Below are positions 15,821 to 22,818 of a DNA stretch of 24,366 nucleotides, piece after piece; the stretch's first letter is position 1; every line of letters starts with the position of its first letter. Source of the stretch: CBDUEV01 sp965366365 (GTDB taxonomy: Bacteria; Actinomycetota; Acidimicrobiia; Spongiisociales; JAENVV01); contig CBDUEV010000039.1 of NCBI GenBank assembly GCA_965366365.1, positions 1 to 24,366 of the forward strand, read 5' to 3'. The translations under genes and the position numbers were made by a program. The notes under the pieces were generated by a model, which saw nothing but the letters and a program-made list of their open reading frames with translations, made no database searches and was not told the DNA's origin.

Positions 15821-17434
15821 TCAGTCGCTCGCCCCGAAGTACTCCTCTATTCGTCGATCCGCGTCCGCGCCAAACAGGATCTCGCAAGCCTCGTGGAGAC
15901 CCTTGGAGTCCCGGATGTCCTCATCTCGCACCACCATGGCGATCTTCGATCTCCGGCGCAGGAAGTCCTCCAGCCGGGTGACCATCTCGGTTCCGGCGGC
16001 GAGGTGGAGTTCGACTCGCAGGTAGTCGGCGTTCTCCATGATGTCGGTTGCCATCGATTCGTCGTTGCGAATCGCCTCCAGCATGGCGAAGGCGCGCAGG
16101 CCATAGCGCCTCCACAAACGATCGGTCAGGGACTCGGTGTTGGGCCGCTGGCGGTAGCTGTCGAGGCGCATGAGGCGTGCTTGCCGATAGAACTCCGTCC
16201 GGGTCTGTGCGGAAGGCTCTCCGAACCAGTCCCCACTGTCGGGTTCGAGAACCACGCCCAGCTCCTGGATGGCGTCGGCCACTTCCTCACCCACGTTGAG
16301 ACAATCGGTGAGTTTCCCACCGAAGATGTTGATCGCTGCTTTCGCCTGGTCGACCTCGATTTCGTGCTTTCGGCTGAGGGCGGTCCAGTCCGTGTCGATC
16401 TTGTCGTCACCAGCCATGGGCACGACCAACGGCCGCACGCCGCAGCGTTCGGCGATGATGTCGGCGCGAGTGAGCGGCTCATCCAAAACGAGCCGCTCGT
16501 TGATCTGCGCCAGCAGGAAGTCGCGGTCCTCATCCGTGACCTCTGTCTCTGGGCCATCCACCCGGGTGTCGGTGGTGCCGATCATCGACCGGACCCCCAT
16601 CGGGATGACGTAGAACAACCGACCCGTGTCGTCGTAGAAGGCGAGGACCCTCTCCTCGGCGGTCAGGCGAGGAACGATCAGGTGGATGCCCTTGGAGAAG
16701 ACGATGCGGTGACCGACCCGGAGGTCGTATTTCTCGTTCACCTCATTGGCGAACGGACCGGTGGCATTGATGAGGGTGCGCGCTCGGGCCGGGATGTGCT
16801 CTCCGGTCTCACGATCCAGGAGATCCACCAGCCACAGTCCGCCCTCGCGGCGGGCGCCGACGACTTCGACGTAGTTGGCGGCGACTGCGCCCACGTTCAG
16901 GGCCGAGCGGACGAAATGGAACACGAACCGGGAATCGTTGTCCTTGATGTAGGCGTCCGAGTACTCGATCCCACCCCGGACCGAGGAGATGTCGACGATC
17001 GGTTCCTTTTCCTTGATCTTCTCGGCGGAGAGGAGCTTGGGAGGCTTGGTCCCGAAACTCCCGATCCCCCAGTATGCCGAAGCGCCGAGAATGGCGAGCC
17101 ACGGAGGGTGAGGCGAGGTATGCCCCAACGCGGCGAGGAACCGGATCTCCTGGAGGTTGTCGGGGTAGGCCTTGAGGAGCCGGTTGCGAGATACACACAG
17201 TTTCCGTACCAGCAGGAATTCATAGTTTTCGAGGTACTTGAACCCACCCCAGACGAGATTGGAGGACGCCTGACTGGTGAATCCTCCGAAGTCCTCGCGA
17301 TCGACAAGGGCGACCGTGGCGCCACGGGAAGCCAGCGCTGCCGCCGACACGGCGCCGTTGATTCCACCCCCGATGATGAGAACATCAAACGTGTCTTCGG
17401 CGAGGTTGGCGAGGTTGGTGGTACGTAGAGTCAT
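15821..17434 (-). CDS. glpD: FAD-dependent glycerol-3-phosphate dehydrogenase
   Basis: This 537-residue membrane-associated flavoenzyme oxidises glycerol 3-phosphate to dihydroxyacetone phosphate and passes electrons to quinone. The FAD-binding Rossmann motif IIGGGINGA lies near residues 20-28, then LVDREDFGGFTSQASSNLVWGG in two parts and KYLEN. A NATGPFANE motif occurs mid-protein, TTDTRVDGP near 290, and the INIFGGKLTD segment near 370, followed by the C-terminal helical domain. The residues after the Rossmann fold (SQASSNLVWGGFKYLE) differ from the common SSRSSKLIHGGLRYLE, so this is a divergent subgroup. TAACGT lies 6 bases before the ATG. It is divergent from phosphofructokinase; both feed the triose phosphate pool. 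Confidence 0.9.
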   Translation of the reverse strand: MTLRTTNLANLAEDTFDVLIIGGGINGAVSAAALASRGATVALVDREDFGGFTSQASSNLVWGGFKYLENYEFLLVRKLCVSRNRLLKAYPDNLQEIRFLAALGHTSPHPPWLAILGASAYWGIGSFGTKPPKLLSAEKIKEKEPIVDISSVRGGIEYSDAYIKDNDSRFVFHFVRSALNVGAVAANYVEVVGARREGGLWLVDLLDRETGEHIPARARTLINATGPFANEVNEKYDLRVGHRIVFSKGIHLIVPRLTAEERVLAFYDDTGRLFYVIPMGVRSMIGTTDTRVDGPETEVTDEDRDFLLAQINERLVLDEPLTRADIIAERCGVRPLVVPMAGDDKIDTDWTALSRKHEIEVDQAKAAINIFGGKLTDCLNVGEEVADAIQELGVVLEPDSGDWFGEPSAQTRTEFYRQARLMRLDSYRQRPNTESLTDRLWRRYGLRAFAMLEAIRNDESMATDIMENADYLRVELHLAAGTEMVTRLEDFLRRRSKIAMVVRDEDIRDSKGLHEACEILFGADADRRIEEYFGASD

Positions 17435-17440
17435 GGTCGA

Positions 17441-17446
17441 ACGTTA
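17441..17446 (-). promoter_or_regulatory. -10 box of leaderless glpD
   Basis: TAACGT on the minus strand, 6 bases before the ATG at 17434. Confidence 0.55.
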
Positions 17447-17527
17447 CCCGGGAATGGGCGCTCGGACATAGAGGCCGATGCCAGGACTCACGCAGCGATG
17501 GGCCTTCGACCGCGCCAGGCTCGTCGA

Positions 17528-17544
17528 CCGATGTGAAGCATCGG
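17528..17544. repeat. 6-5-6 inverted repeat upstream of pfkA
   Basis: CCGATG-TGAAG-CATCGG is a perfect inverted repeat centred 20 bp before the -10 box of the phosphofructokinase gene, over its -35 region. It is a candidate repressor or activator site in the glpD-pfkA divergent region. Confidence 0.4.
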
Positions 17545-17555
17545 GGCTCCGGGAG

Positions 17556-17561
17556 TACGAT
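17556..17561 (+). promoter_or_regulatory. -10 box of leaderless pfkA
   Basis: TACGAT, 6 bases before the ATG at 17568; it supports this start over an in-frame extension to 17478. Confidence 0.55.
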
Positions 17562-17567
17562 CATCTC

Positions 17568-18701
17568 ATGAATATCGGAATTCTCACCGCCGGCGGTGAC
17601 TCGCCCGGTCTCAACGCGGCGATACGGGCCATAGGGAAATCAGCGATGCGCACCCACGGGATGGGGGTTGTGGGATTCAAGGACGGCTTCCGTGGCTTGA
17701 TGGAGAACCGGGTCATCCGCCTCGACTCCGAATCGCTGTCGGGCATCCTCACGGTCGGCGGAACCATCCTCGGCACGAGCCGCGACAAGCCGCACAAGAT
17801 GGACGTGGGTGGCCACGCGATGGATATGACCGACCTGATGGTGAAGAACTGCGCCAACCACCAGGTCGATGTGCTGGTGTGCCTCGGCGGGGGAGGAACC
17901 CAGAAGAACGCCCTCCGGCTGCACAACAAGGGACTTCCGGTCGTGACGCTCCCCAAGACGATCGACAACGACGTATTCGGGACGGACGCCACGTTCGGGT
18001 TCGACACTGCGCTGGGGATCGCCACGGAAGCCGTCGACCGACTCCACTCGACGGCCCATTCGCATCATCGGATCATGCTGGTGGAGATCATGGGGCACAA
18101 CGCCGGCTGGCTCACGCTCGGTGCTGGTCTGGCGGGGGGCGCCGACGTCATCCTCATTCCGGAGATCCCCTATGACACCGCGGTGGTGGGCGCGGCGATC
18201 CAGGCTCGGCAAGCTGCCGGAAGCACCTTTTCCATCATCGCCATTGCCGAGGGAGCCCTTTCGGTCGACTCCCATGCCGCTCGACACGCAGCCAAGCAGA
18301 AGGTGGCGGAGTCCACGGGAGAAGAGCGGAGCCAGGCGAAGGCCGAGCTCTCTCTCCTCGCCGAAACCGAAGAAATGAACACCCAGCGGCTGGCGAAGGA
18401 ACTGCAGGCCATCACGGGACTGGAATCTCGGGTCACCATCCTCGGACACGTCCAGCGAGGAGGGACGCCTTCCGCCGTGGATCGGGTCCTGGCCACCCGG
18501 TTGGGCACAGCCGCCGTGGACTTCATCGCGGCCGGCGAACACGGTGTGATGGTGGCAGCCCAGGGTGGTGAATCGGTGGCAGTGCCGCTCGAGATGGTGG
18601 CTGGTCAGCGCCGCGTGGTCCCCGGCGATCACCGCTGGATCAGAGCCGCTCGGTCGATGGGCGTGTCGTTTGGAGACCCGGAACTGGATCGGATCCCCTG
18701 A
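17568..18701 (+). CDS. pfkA: 6-phosphofructokinase, GGGGT variant
   Basis: This 377-residue PFK-A family enzyme phosphorylates fructose 6-phosphate to fructose 1,6-bisphosphate. The family blocks are present: TAGGDSPGLNA near residues 7-17, PKTIDND at 129-135 with catalytic D133, GFDTALGIATEAVDRL, VEIMGHNAGW, and GHVQRGGTPS near the C terminus. The phosphoryl-donor motif that is GGDGS in E. coli reads GGGGT at 107-111, so the Asp103 equivalent is Gly while Gly104 is kept. Lysine follows the proline in PKTIDND, as in PPi-dependent and many actinobacterial enzymes. The donor (ATP or PPi) is therefore ambiguous. It probably forms the glycolytic entry opposite the divergent glpD. Confidence 0.93.
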   Translation: MNIGILTAGGDSPGLNAAIRAIGKSAMRTHGMGVVGFKDGFRGLMENRVIRLDSESLSGILTVGGTILGTSRDKPHKMDVGGHAMDMTDLMVKNCANHQVDVLVCLGGGGTQKNALRLHNKGLPVVTLPKTIDNDVFGTDATFGFDTALGIATEAVDRLHSTAHSHHRIMLVEIMGHNAGWLTLGAGLAGGADVILIPEIPYDTAVVGAAIQARQAAGSTFSIIAIAEGALSVDSHAARHAAKQKVAESTGEERSQAKAELSLLAETEEMNTQRLAKELQAITGLESRVTILGHVQRGGTPSAVDRVLATRLGTAAVDFIAAGEHGVMVAAQGGESVAVPLEMVAGQRRVVPGDHRWIRAARSMGVSFGDPELDRIP

Positions 18702-18706
18702 CGAGC

Positions 18707-18719
18707 GTTGCGGGGCAAC
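18707..18719 (+). terminator. Weak hairpin after pfkA
   Basis: GTTGC-GGG-GCAAC directly follows the pfkA stop and is followed by ACGTCTTT. The stem has only 5 bp, so termination is doubtful. Confidence 0.25.
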
Positions 18720-18764
18720 ACGTCTTTGGCTCAATTCCTGGCCTGAGCCGGCCGATGAATCGAT

Positions 18765-19325
18765 ATGGAACGAGTCGACTCTCGCCAACGCGCCGGACTG
18801 GCCGGCGCTGCCATTCTCGTGCTGGCCGTGCTCGCCCATCGGCGAGACTTCGTGCCGGTGCTGGCGTTGGTCGACCTCGGCTTCCATGAGTTGGGACACC
18901 TCGTTTCCTTCTGGCTGCCCGACGTCGTGACGGCGGCGATGGGCTCGATTGTCCAGGTGGCCGTCCCGGCCGGGCTGGCCGTCTACTTCGGGGTGTGGCG
19001 GCGTGAAGTGCCGTCTGCCACGCTGATGATCGCCTGGGCGGGTTCGTCAGCACGCAACGTCGCCGTCTACGTCGCCGACGCGCCAGTCGAACGGCTCCAG
19101 CTGATCGGGGGCGATCACGACTGGGCTTTCATCTTCCATCGCTTCGACGCGATGGCGATGGCGCCCCGCATCGCCGATCTGGTGGGGTTTCTCGGGTCGT
19201 TGACCATCGCCGTTGCGTTCTGCTGGGCGGCCTCGATCGCCGCCACCGGGACAGGTTCCGAAACCGAGGCCGTCTACGCCCGAACTCGGCTGGTCCCTAG
19301 ACACGACACGGACGAGGTCGCCTGA
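18765..19325 (+). CDS. Uncharacterised membrane protein with HExxH motif
   Basis: This 186-residue protein has about four or five hydrophobic segments and an HELGH motif at 41-45 at the end of the second, as in intramembrane zinc metalloproteases. Later it carries MGSIVQ (59-64), RNVAVYVADAP (97-107) and GGDHDW (115-120); from memory these same blocks recur together in a widespread uncharacterised family. The NPxxDG motif of classical site-2 proteases was not seen, so the third metal ligand may come from GGDHDW. Protease activity is inference. No -10 box or ribosome site was found near the ATG at 18765, so it may be co-transcribed with pfkA 63 bases upstream. Confidence 0.8.
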   Translation: MERVDSRQRAGLAGAAILVLAVLAHRRDFVPVLALVDLGFHELGHLVSFWLPDVVTAAMGSIVQVAVPAGLAVYFGVWRREVPSATLMIAWAGSSARNVAVYVADAPVERLQLIGGDHDWAFIFHRFDAMAMAPRIADLVGFLGSLTIAVAFCWAASIAATGTGSETEAVYARTRLVPRHDTDEVA

Positions 19326-19356
19326 CGTCCCTCACCGAGGCGAAGCGACACCGGCC

Positions 19357-19362
19357 TAGGAT
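19357..19362 (+). promoter_or_regulatory. -10 box of leaderless TauE/SafE gene
   Basis: TAGGAT, 6 bases before the ATG at 19369. Confidence 0.55.
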
Positions 19363-19368
19363 GCCGCA

Positions 19369-20109
19369 ATGTCGCCAGGAACCGCCCTCCTTCTCTTTGC
19401 CGCCGGATCGGCGGCGGGCTTCGTGAACGCGGTGGCAGGCGGCGGTTCGGCTATCACCCTGCCCATCCTGATCGAGATCGTGGGGGGAAGCGTGGCGAAT
19501 GGTACGAACCGCGTCGCCGTCCTTCTCGCCAGTCTCGTCTCGACGGTCGGCTTCGAGCGCGGAGGAGTAGTGCCGTGGCGTCTGGTGCGGGCGCTCGCCG
19601 TTCCCACCGTCCTGGGAGCCGGTGGGGGAGCCTGGTTGGCGAGCCAGATCTCGGCCGAGGGAATGCGGCGGGTCTTCGCCATTGTGATCATCGGTGTGGC
19701 TCTTTCGGTGGCCCTGAAGCCTTCGCGTTGGGTTCAGGAGCGGGATGTCGGCCTCCGGGAACCGTTTCGGAGCCTGGTCTTTTTTGCGATCGGCTTCTAT
19801 GGCGGTTTCGTCCAAGCCGGTGTGGGCTTTCTGCTTCTGGCGGGCCTCGTCCTGGGCGGTGGCCTGGACCTGGTGGCCGGGAATGGAGCCAAGGTTGCCC
19901 TGATCGCCGCCTACAGCGCGGTTGCGCTCGTCATCTTCGCCGGCGCCAGCCAGGTTGATTTCCGTCTCGGTTCGGTGATGGCCGCCGGCAACATGGCGGG
20001 CGCGTTCACGGCGACGCGACTCGCTCTCCGAGATGGGGCGATTCGGTGGATTCGCTGGGTACTGGTGGTGGCCGCGACGCTGGCTGCGCTTCGTATGCTC
20101 CTTCTTTGA
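19369..20109 (+). CDS. TauE/SafE (TSUP) family membrane transporter
   Basis: This 246-residue membrane protein has about seven or eight hydrophobic segments in two similar halves. The first half starts GSAAGFVNAVAGGGSAITLP and the second has GFYGGFVQAGVGF, the paired glycine-rich blocks typical of the TSUP family. Members export or import sulfur-containing and other small anions such as sulfite, sulfoacetate or taurine-derived compounds; the substrate here is unknown. NGTNRVAVLL after the first block is also a family feature. No sulfur-metabolism gene is adjacent except the distant cysteine synthase-like gene. Confidence 0.9.
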   Translation: MSPGTALLLFAAGSAAGFVNAVAGGGSAITLPILIEIVGGSVANGTNRVAVLLASLVSTVGFERGGVVPWRLVRALAVPTVLGAGGGAWLASQISAEGMRRVFAIVIIGVALSVALKPSRWVQERDVGLREPFRSLVFFAIGFYGGFVQAGVGFLLLAGLVLGGGLDLVAGNGAKVALIAAYSAVALVIFAGASQVDFRLGSVMAAGNMAGAFTATRLALRDGAIRWIRWVLVVAATLAALRMLLL

Positions 20110-20118
20110 TCGGCGTTC

Positions 20119-20124
20119 TATGCT
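20119..20124 (+). promoter_or_regulatory. -10 box of leaderless hypothetical gene
   Basis: TATGCT, 6 bases before the GTG at 20131. Confidence 0.5.
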
Positions 20125-20130
20125 GATCGA

Positions 20131-20613
20131 GTGACGATCCCCATCGATGTTGTCGGGCCACATCTCCTCGAGATCTTCATCGTCTTCGTGAAGAAGCGAC
20201 AGGCGTACGTCTCGGGACCTTGTGGGCCGGATGCCTGGTTGATCGAAACCGTGCCCGAGTCGCACCCGATGACGGTGGTCGGGGAAACCGTGCGGCGCGT
20301 GGTGGGTGACCCGCTTCTCGTCCACTCGACGTCGTGGCGGTGGCAGGGAGAATCAGTGGTTCTCTCGTTCCTGGCCGTTGTCGAGCCGGACCTGCTCGGC
20401 GATTACCAGGCAAGGGCCTACGGTGGTGCCGAACTCGCCCGCGGCGGAGCGACGAAGGCCCCCGAGGCAATCGGGACCGATCAGGTGCTCGAGCACGCCC
20501 TCCGGCATCTCGCCTGGCTCGCCGAGGATGACCCAACCGTTGCCGGCACCCTCCCCGAGGACTGGCACCACGTGCTGGAACGGTTCGTCCCCGCTCCGTT
20601 CCAGCACCTATGA
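20131..20613 (+). CDS. Conserved-looking hypothetical protein, 160 aa
   Basis: I do not recognise this family. The 160-residue product is soluble, without signal or membrane segment. It contains an aromatic core (VHSTSWRWQGESVVLSFLAVV, residues about 68-88, shown here in part) that looks like a beta-rich sandwich, and ends with a helical, acidic region (VLEHALRHLAWLAEDDP near 127-143). The GTG start is supported by a TATGCT box 6 bases upstream, and coding-like GC bias runs through the whole frame, so the gene is real. It is followed by the small DUF1059-like gene after 37 bases. A Nudix-like fold was considered for the central strands but no Nudix box is present. Confidence 0.7.
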   Translation: MTIPIDVVGPHLLEIFIVFVKKRQAYVSGPCGPDAWLIETVPESHPMTVVGETVRRVVGDPLLVHSTSWRWQGESVVLSFLAVVEPDLLGDYQARAYGGAELARGGATKAPEAIGTDQVLEHALRHLAWLAEDDPTVAGTLPEDWHHVLERFVPAPFQHL

Positions 20614-20634
20614 ACGCGTTCGACCACAACCAAC

Positions 20635-20643
20635 AAGGAGGAG
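20635..20643 (+). promoter_or_regulatory. Near-perfect ribosome binding site of the DUF1059-like gene
   Basis: AAGGAGGAG lies 7 bases before the ATG at 20651. It is the strongest Shine-Dalgarno sequence in the window, in contrast to the many leaderless starts, and suggests high translation. Confidence 0.85.
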
Positions 20644-20650
20644 ACCGACA

Positions 20651-20812
20651 ATGCAGTACCTACTGACCTGTGCGTGCGGATGGGAAACCGAAGGCGCAGA
20701 GGATGAGATAGTCGCAGAGGCGCAAACCCACGGCAAGGAGCTCCACAACATGGAAGTGAGCCATCAAGAGGCTCTTGCCATGGCCACCGCCAAGCAGGAT
20801 CCAACGACCTAG
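20651..20812 (+). CDS. Small DUF1059-like protein, 53 aa
   Basis: This 53-residue protein starts MQYLLTCACGWETEG with two cysteines (C7, C9), followed by an acidic helix and histidines H27 and H32 in a THGKELHNMEVS segment. This Cys/Cys and His/His layout matches small DUF1059-type proteins common in actinobacteria, whose function is not known. The pattern could bind a metal. It follows the 160-residue hypothetical gene after 37 bases and has its own strong ribosome site. It ends 5 bases before the stop of the convergent racemase gene. Confidence 0.85.
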   Translation: MQYLLTCACGWETEGAEDEIVAEAQTHGKELHNMEVSHQEALAMATAKQDPTT

Positions 20813-20817
20813 AGGGC

Positions 20818-21513
20818 TCAGGTTCCGAGCACGAATCGGGCTGCCGCCAAAGCGTGCAGCTCGGTGGTGGGGAAGACCGGAATCGGTGAGTCTCCCTGGC
20901 TGATGAGGAGCTCGATCTCGGTACAACCGAGGATCACTCCTTGCGCGCCCCTCTCGAAGAGGCGCACGATCGCCTCGCGGTATCGCCGGCGGGATGTCTC
21001 CCGGACCAAGCCCCGCACCAGTTCGGTGTAGATGATGTCGTGGATGGTGGTGCGATCCGGCTCATGGGGAACCATGACCGACAAGCCGTACTGATCCTCG
21101 AGTCGTCCGCGGTAGAAGTCTTGTTCCATGGTGTAGCGGGTCCCGAGCAGAGCCACGCGGCGCAGCCCGGCTGAGAGGATCGCCTCGGCGGTTCCGTCCG
21201 CGATGTGCAGCAACGGCACCGAGATCGCGTCCTGCACCGCCTCGGCCATCCGATGCATCGTATTGGTGCAGATGACGATCGCTTCGGCTCCCGCCACCTC
21301 GAGTCGCGTCGCCGCGTCGCAGAGGAGCCGGGTCGCAGCATCCCAGTTTCCGGCCGCCTGGAGTGTCTCGATCTCCGCGAAATCGAAGCTCACCATCAAC
21401 AGTGGCGCCGAATGCGAACCACCCATCTCGCCCTGCACCGTCTGATTGATGATGCGGTAGTACTCGGCGGACGACTCCCAGGACATCCCGCCGATCAAGC
21501 CCAGAGTGCGCAT
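20818..21513 (-). CDS. Aspartate/glutamate racemase family protein
   Basis: This 231-residue cofactor-independent racemase has the family start LGLIGGMSWESSAEYYR, the first catalytic cysteine in CTNTMH (near residue 83) and the second in LGCTEIELL (near 196). Both cysteines are present, so racemisation by a two-base mechanism is plausible. It resembles the aspartate racemase/YgeA branch (MSWESS). The natural substrate (Asp, Glu or another amino acid) is not evident. TAGCGT lies 6 bases before the ATG. It may provide D-amino acids or help in their use. Confidence 0.9.
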   Translation of the reverse strand: MRTLGLIGGMSWESSAEYYRIINQTVQGEMGGSHSAPLLMVSFDFAEIETLQAAGNWDAATRLLCDAATRLEVAGAEAIVICTNTMHRMAEAVQDAISVPLLHIADGTAEAILSAGLRRVALLGTRYTMEQDFYRGRLEDQYGLSVMVPHEPDRTTIHDIIYTELVRGLVRETSRRRYREAIVRLFERGAQGVILGCTEIELLISQGDSPIPVFPTTELHALAAARFVLGT

Positions 21514-21519
21514 GTGAGC

Positions 21520-21525
21520 ACGCTA
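21520..21525 (-). promoter_or_regulatory. -10 box of leaderless racemase gene
   Basis: TAGCGT on the minus strand, 6 bases before the ATG at 21513. Confidence 0.5.
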
Positions 21526-21594
21526 GTCGGGGACCCGGCAGGTCCGGCGCGAAGGCGAGGTACTCGTCGGCCGCAGGGTTGGTTCGTGTCACCC

Positions 21595-21622
21595 GGGCGG
21601 ATCGTCGGAGCGCCATCCGCCC
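21595..21622 (-). terminator. Hairpin directly after the YceI-like gene
   Basis: GGGCGGAT/ATCCGCCC form an 8-bp stem with a 12-base loop (21595-21602 and 21615-21622), starting 3 bases after the stop at 21626 on the minus strand. No T tract follows, so it is at best a Rho-type or L-shaped terminator, or a 3'-end stabiliser. Confidence 0.4.
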
Positions 21623-21625
21623 GAC

Positions 21626-22117
21626 TCAGGCAAGGACTCCCGAGATGGAGAAATCGACTTCGACCTCGGGAAAGACCTGGAGACCCAACACCTTGGGCGG
21701 GGAGAACCCGAAGGAGCGCAGGTCCAGGGTGGTGGTGCCCGAGATCCGGACTCGGTCGTGGGCGGCCACCAGGGTCACATCCGCTTCGGACACGATGGTG
21801 GCGCCGTGGAAAGTGACCAACCCACTGGCGAAGAACGTCCCCTGACGGCGTTCGAGACTGTTCAGATCTGCGACGACGAGCGGGTACTTGCGGGCATGCA
21901 CGGTGCGAGGCAGTTGAAGGTCATAGGCCTTGTTGCCCGACGTCAGGTCTCGGACGCTCACCTCGAGGTGCCCATTGACGTCGAATTTCTCGGCGTCCGG
22001 ATCGAACTCGGCTTCCAGGAAGCCGGCCAAAGCCCTCGCTCTCCACTCGATAGGGTGCACGCTGGAGCGGGACCGAATGATGACGCTGGAATCGCCCGTC
22101 AGTGTGTAGTGAGGCAG
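21626..22117 (-). CDS. YceI-like lipocalin-fold protein, possible CTG start
   Basis: The product resembles YceI proteins, which form a lipocalin-like beta barrel that binds isoprenoid or other lipids: the start YTLTGDSSVIIRSRSSVHPI, an EAEFDPD segment, SGNKAYDLQLPRTVHARKYP, and the later VTFHG and GFSPPKVLGLQ blocks. There is no signal peptide, so it would be cytoplasmic. The start is unclear. There is no ATG, GTG or TTG between the GTG at 22162 and the family's first strand. A CTG at 22117 has AAGGAAGG 5 bases upstream and gives 163 residues. The GTG at 22162 would add 15 unrelated residues and overlap the divergent MOSC gene's start. The CTG start is inference. Confidence 0.7.
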   Translation of the reverse strand: MPHYTLTGDSSVIIRSRSSVHPIEWRARALAGFLEAEFDPDAEKFDVNGHLEVSVRDLTSGNKAYDLQLPRTVHARKYPLVVADLNSLERRQGTFFASGLVTFHGATIVSEADVTLVAAHDRVRISGTTTLDLRSFGFSPPKVLGLQVFPEVEVDFSISGVLA

Positions 22118-22142
22118 AGCTGCCTTCCTTGGTCGGTGGATT

Positions 22143-22153
22143 GCTACGGTAGC
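22143..22153. promoter_or_regulatory. Symmetric -10 dyad shared by MOSC and YceI-like genes
   Basis: GCTAC-G-GTAGC is a perfect 5-1-5 palindrome. On the plus strand it gives TACGGT (22145-22150), 6 bases before the MOSC ATG. On the minus strand it gives TACCGT (22151-22146), about 28 bases before the CTG start of the YceI-like gene, leaving room for a short leader with a ribosome site. Confidence 0.5.
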
Positions 22154-22156
22154 CGA

Positions 22157-22795
22157 ATGCACCTCGTCTCTATCCAGGTGGGCGGTTCTCAGACGCGGCG
22201 TATCGGGCAACGCTCGGTACAGACCGGGATCGACAAGCGATCCGTCGCGTCGGCCGAGATCACGTTCCAGGGAGTCACCGGCGACGTGGTGGTCGACGTC
22301 GAGCACCACGGCGGCCCCGACCAGGCGCTGTATCTATACAGTGCTGTCGACCACCTGTGGTGGCGGGAGGTCCTCGGGCGAGAGGTACGGGCAGGAGAGT
22401 TCGGAGAGAACTTGACCTTGTCGTCGCTTGGCGACTCGCCGCCGCGGGTGGGCGACCGCTACCGCATCGGCCCGGAGGTCACCATCGAACTCACGGCACC
22501 ACGCATACCTTGTGCCGTCTTGGGTGCCCAGATGGGAGACACGGGATTCCCGGAGCGCCTCCGCTCGTCGCGGCGTCCTGGAGCGTACGCCAGGGTGCTC
22601 ACCCCGGGCCTCGTCACCGAGGGCGATCCGGTTGAACGCACCGAGGGCCCAGCTGGGGCCCCTTCCATCGGAGAGCTCTTCGATCTCTACTACGACCGGG
22701 ACGCCTCGCCACACGACCTCGAACGGGCTCTTCGAGCGCCCCTGGCGTCCCGAGCCAGGGCTCTCTACGAGGAGAGATTGGCGCGCTTCGGCTAG
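22157..22795 (+). CDS. MOSC domain protein (YiiM-like)
   Basis: This 212-residue protein has a MOSC domain: VEHHGGPDQALYLYS (49-62), GEFGENLTL (80-88), and PRIPC with the conserved cysteine C119, followed by a C-terminal alpha-helical 3-alpha-like extension with LYYDRD. YiiM-type proteins bind molybdenum cofactor and can reduce N-hydroxylated compounds such as 6-hydroxylaminopurine. No partner reductase is adjacent, so activity is inferred from family. TACGGT lies 6 bases before the ATG (leaderless). Confidence 0.92.
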   Translation: MHLVSIQVGGSQTRRIGQRSVQTGIDKRSVASAEITFQGVTGDVVVDVEHHGGPDQALYLYSAVDHLWWREVLGREVRAGEFGENLTLSSLGDSPPRVGDRYRIGPEVTIELTAPRIPCAVLGAQMGDTGFPERLRSSRRPGAYARVLTPGLVTEGDPVERTEGPAGAPSIGELFDLYYDRDASPHDLERALRAPLASRARALYEERLARFG

Positions 22796-22818
22796 GACCT
22801 TCCCTCCGGGTCAGCCAA

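Noticed and set aside
15893..17428. 511-residue antisense open frame over glpD
   Set aside because: Shadow of a clear minus-strand flavoprotein; no domain or start signal was seen.
17640..18899. 419-residue antisense frame over pfkA and the HExxH gene
   Set aside because: Shadow frame spanning two recognised genes, no motif of its own.
19297..20325. 342-residue antisense frame over the TauE/SafE gene
   Set aside because: Highly charged His/Arg/Asp-rich sequence without motifs; the plus strand encodes a clear membrane protein with its own -10 box.
21514..21625. Possible small gene between the racemase and YceI-like genes
   Set aside because: The 112-bp gap holds the racemase promoter box and a hairpin; no open frame with a start signal was seen.
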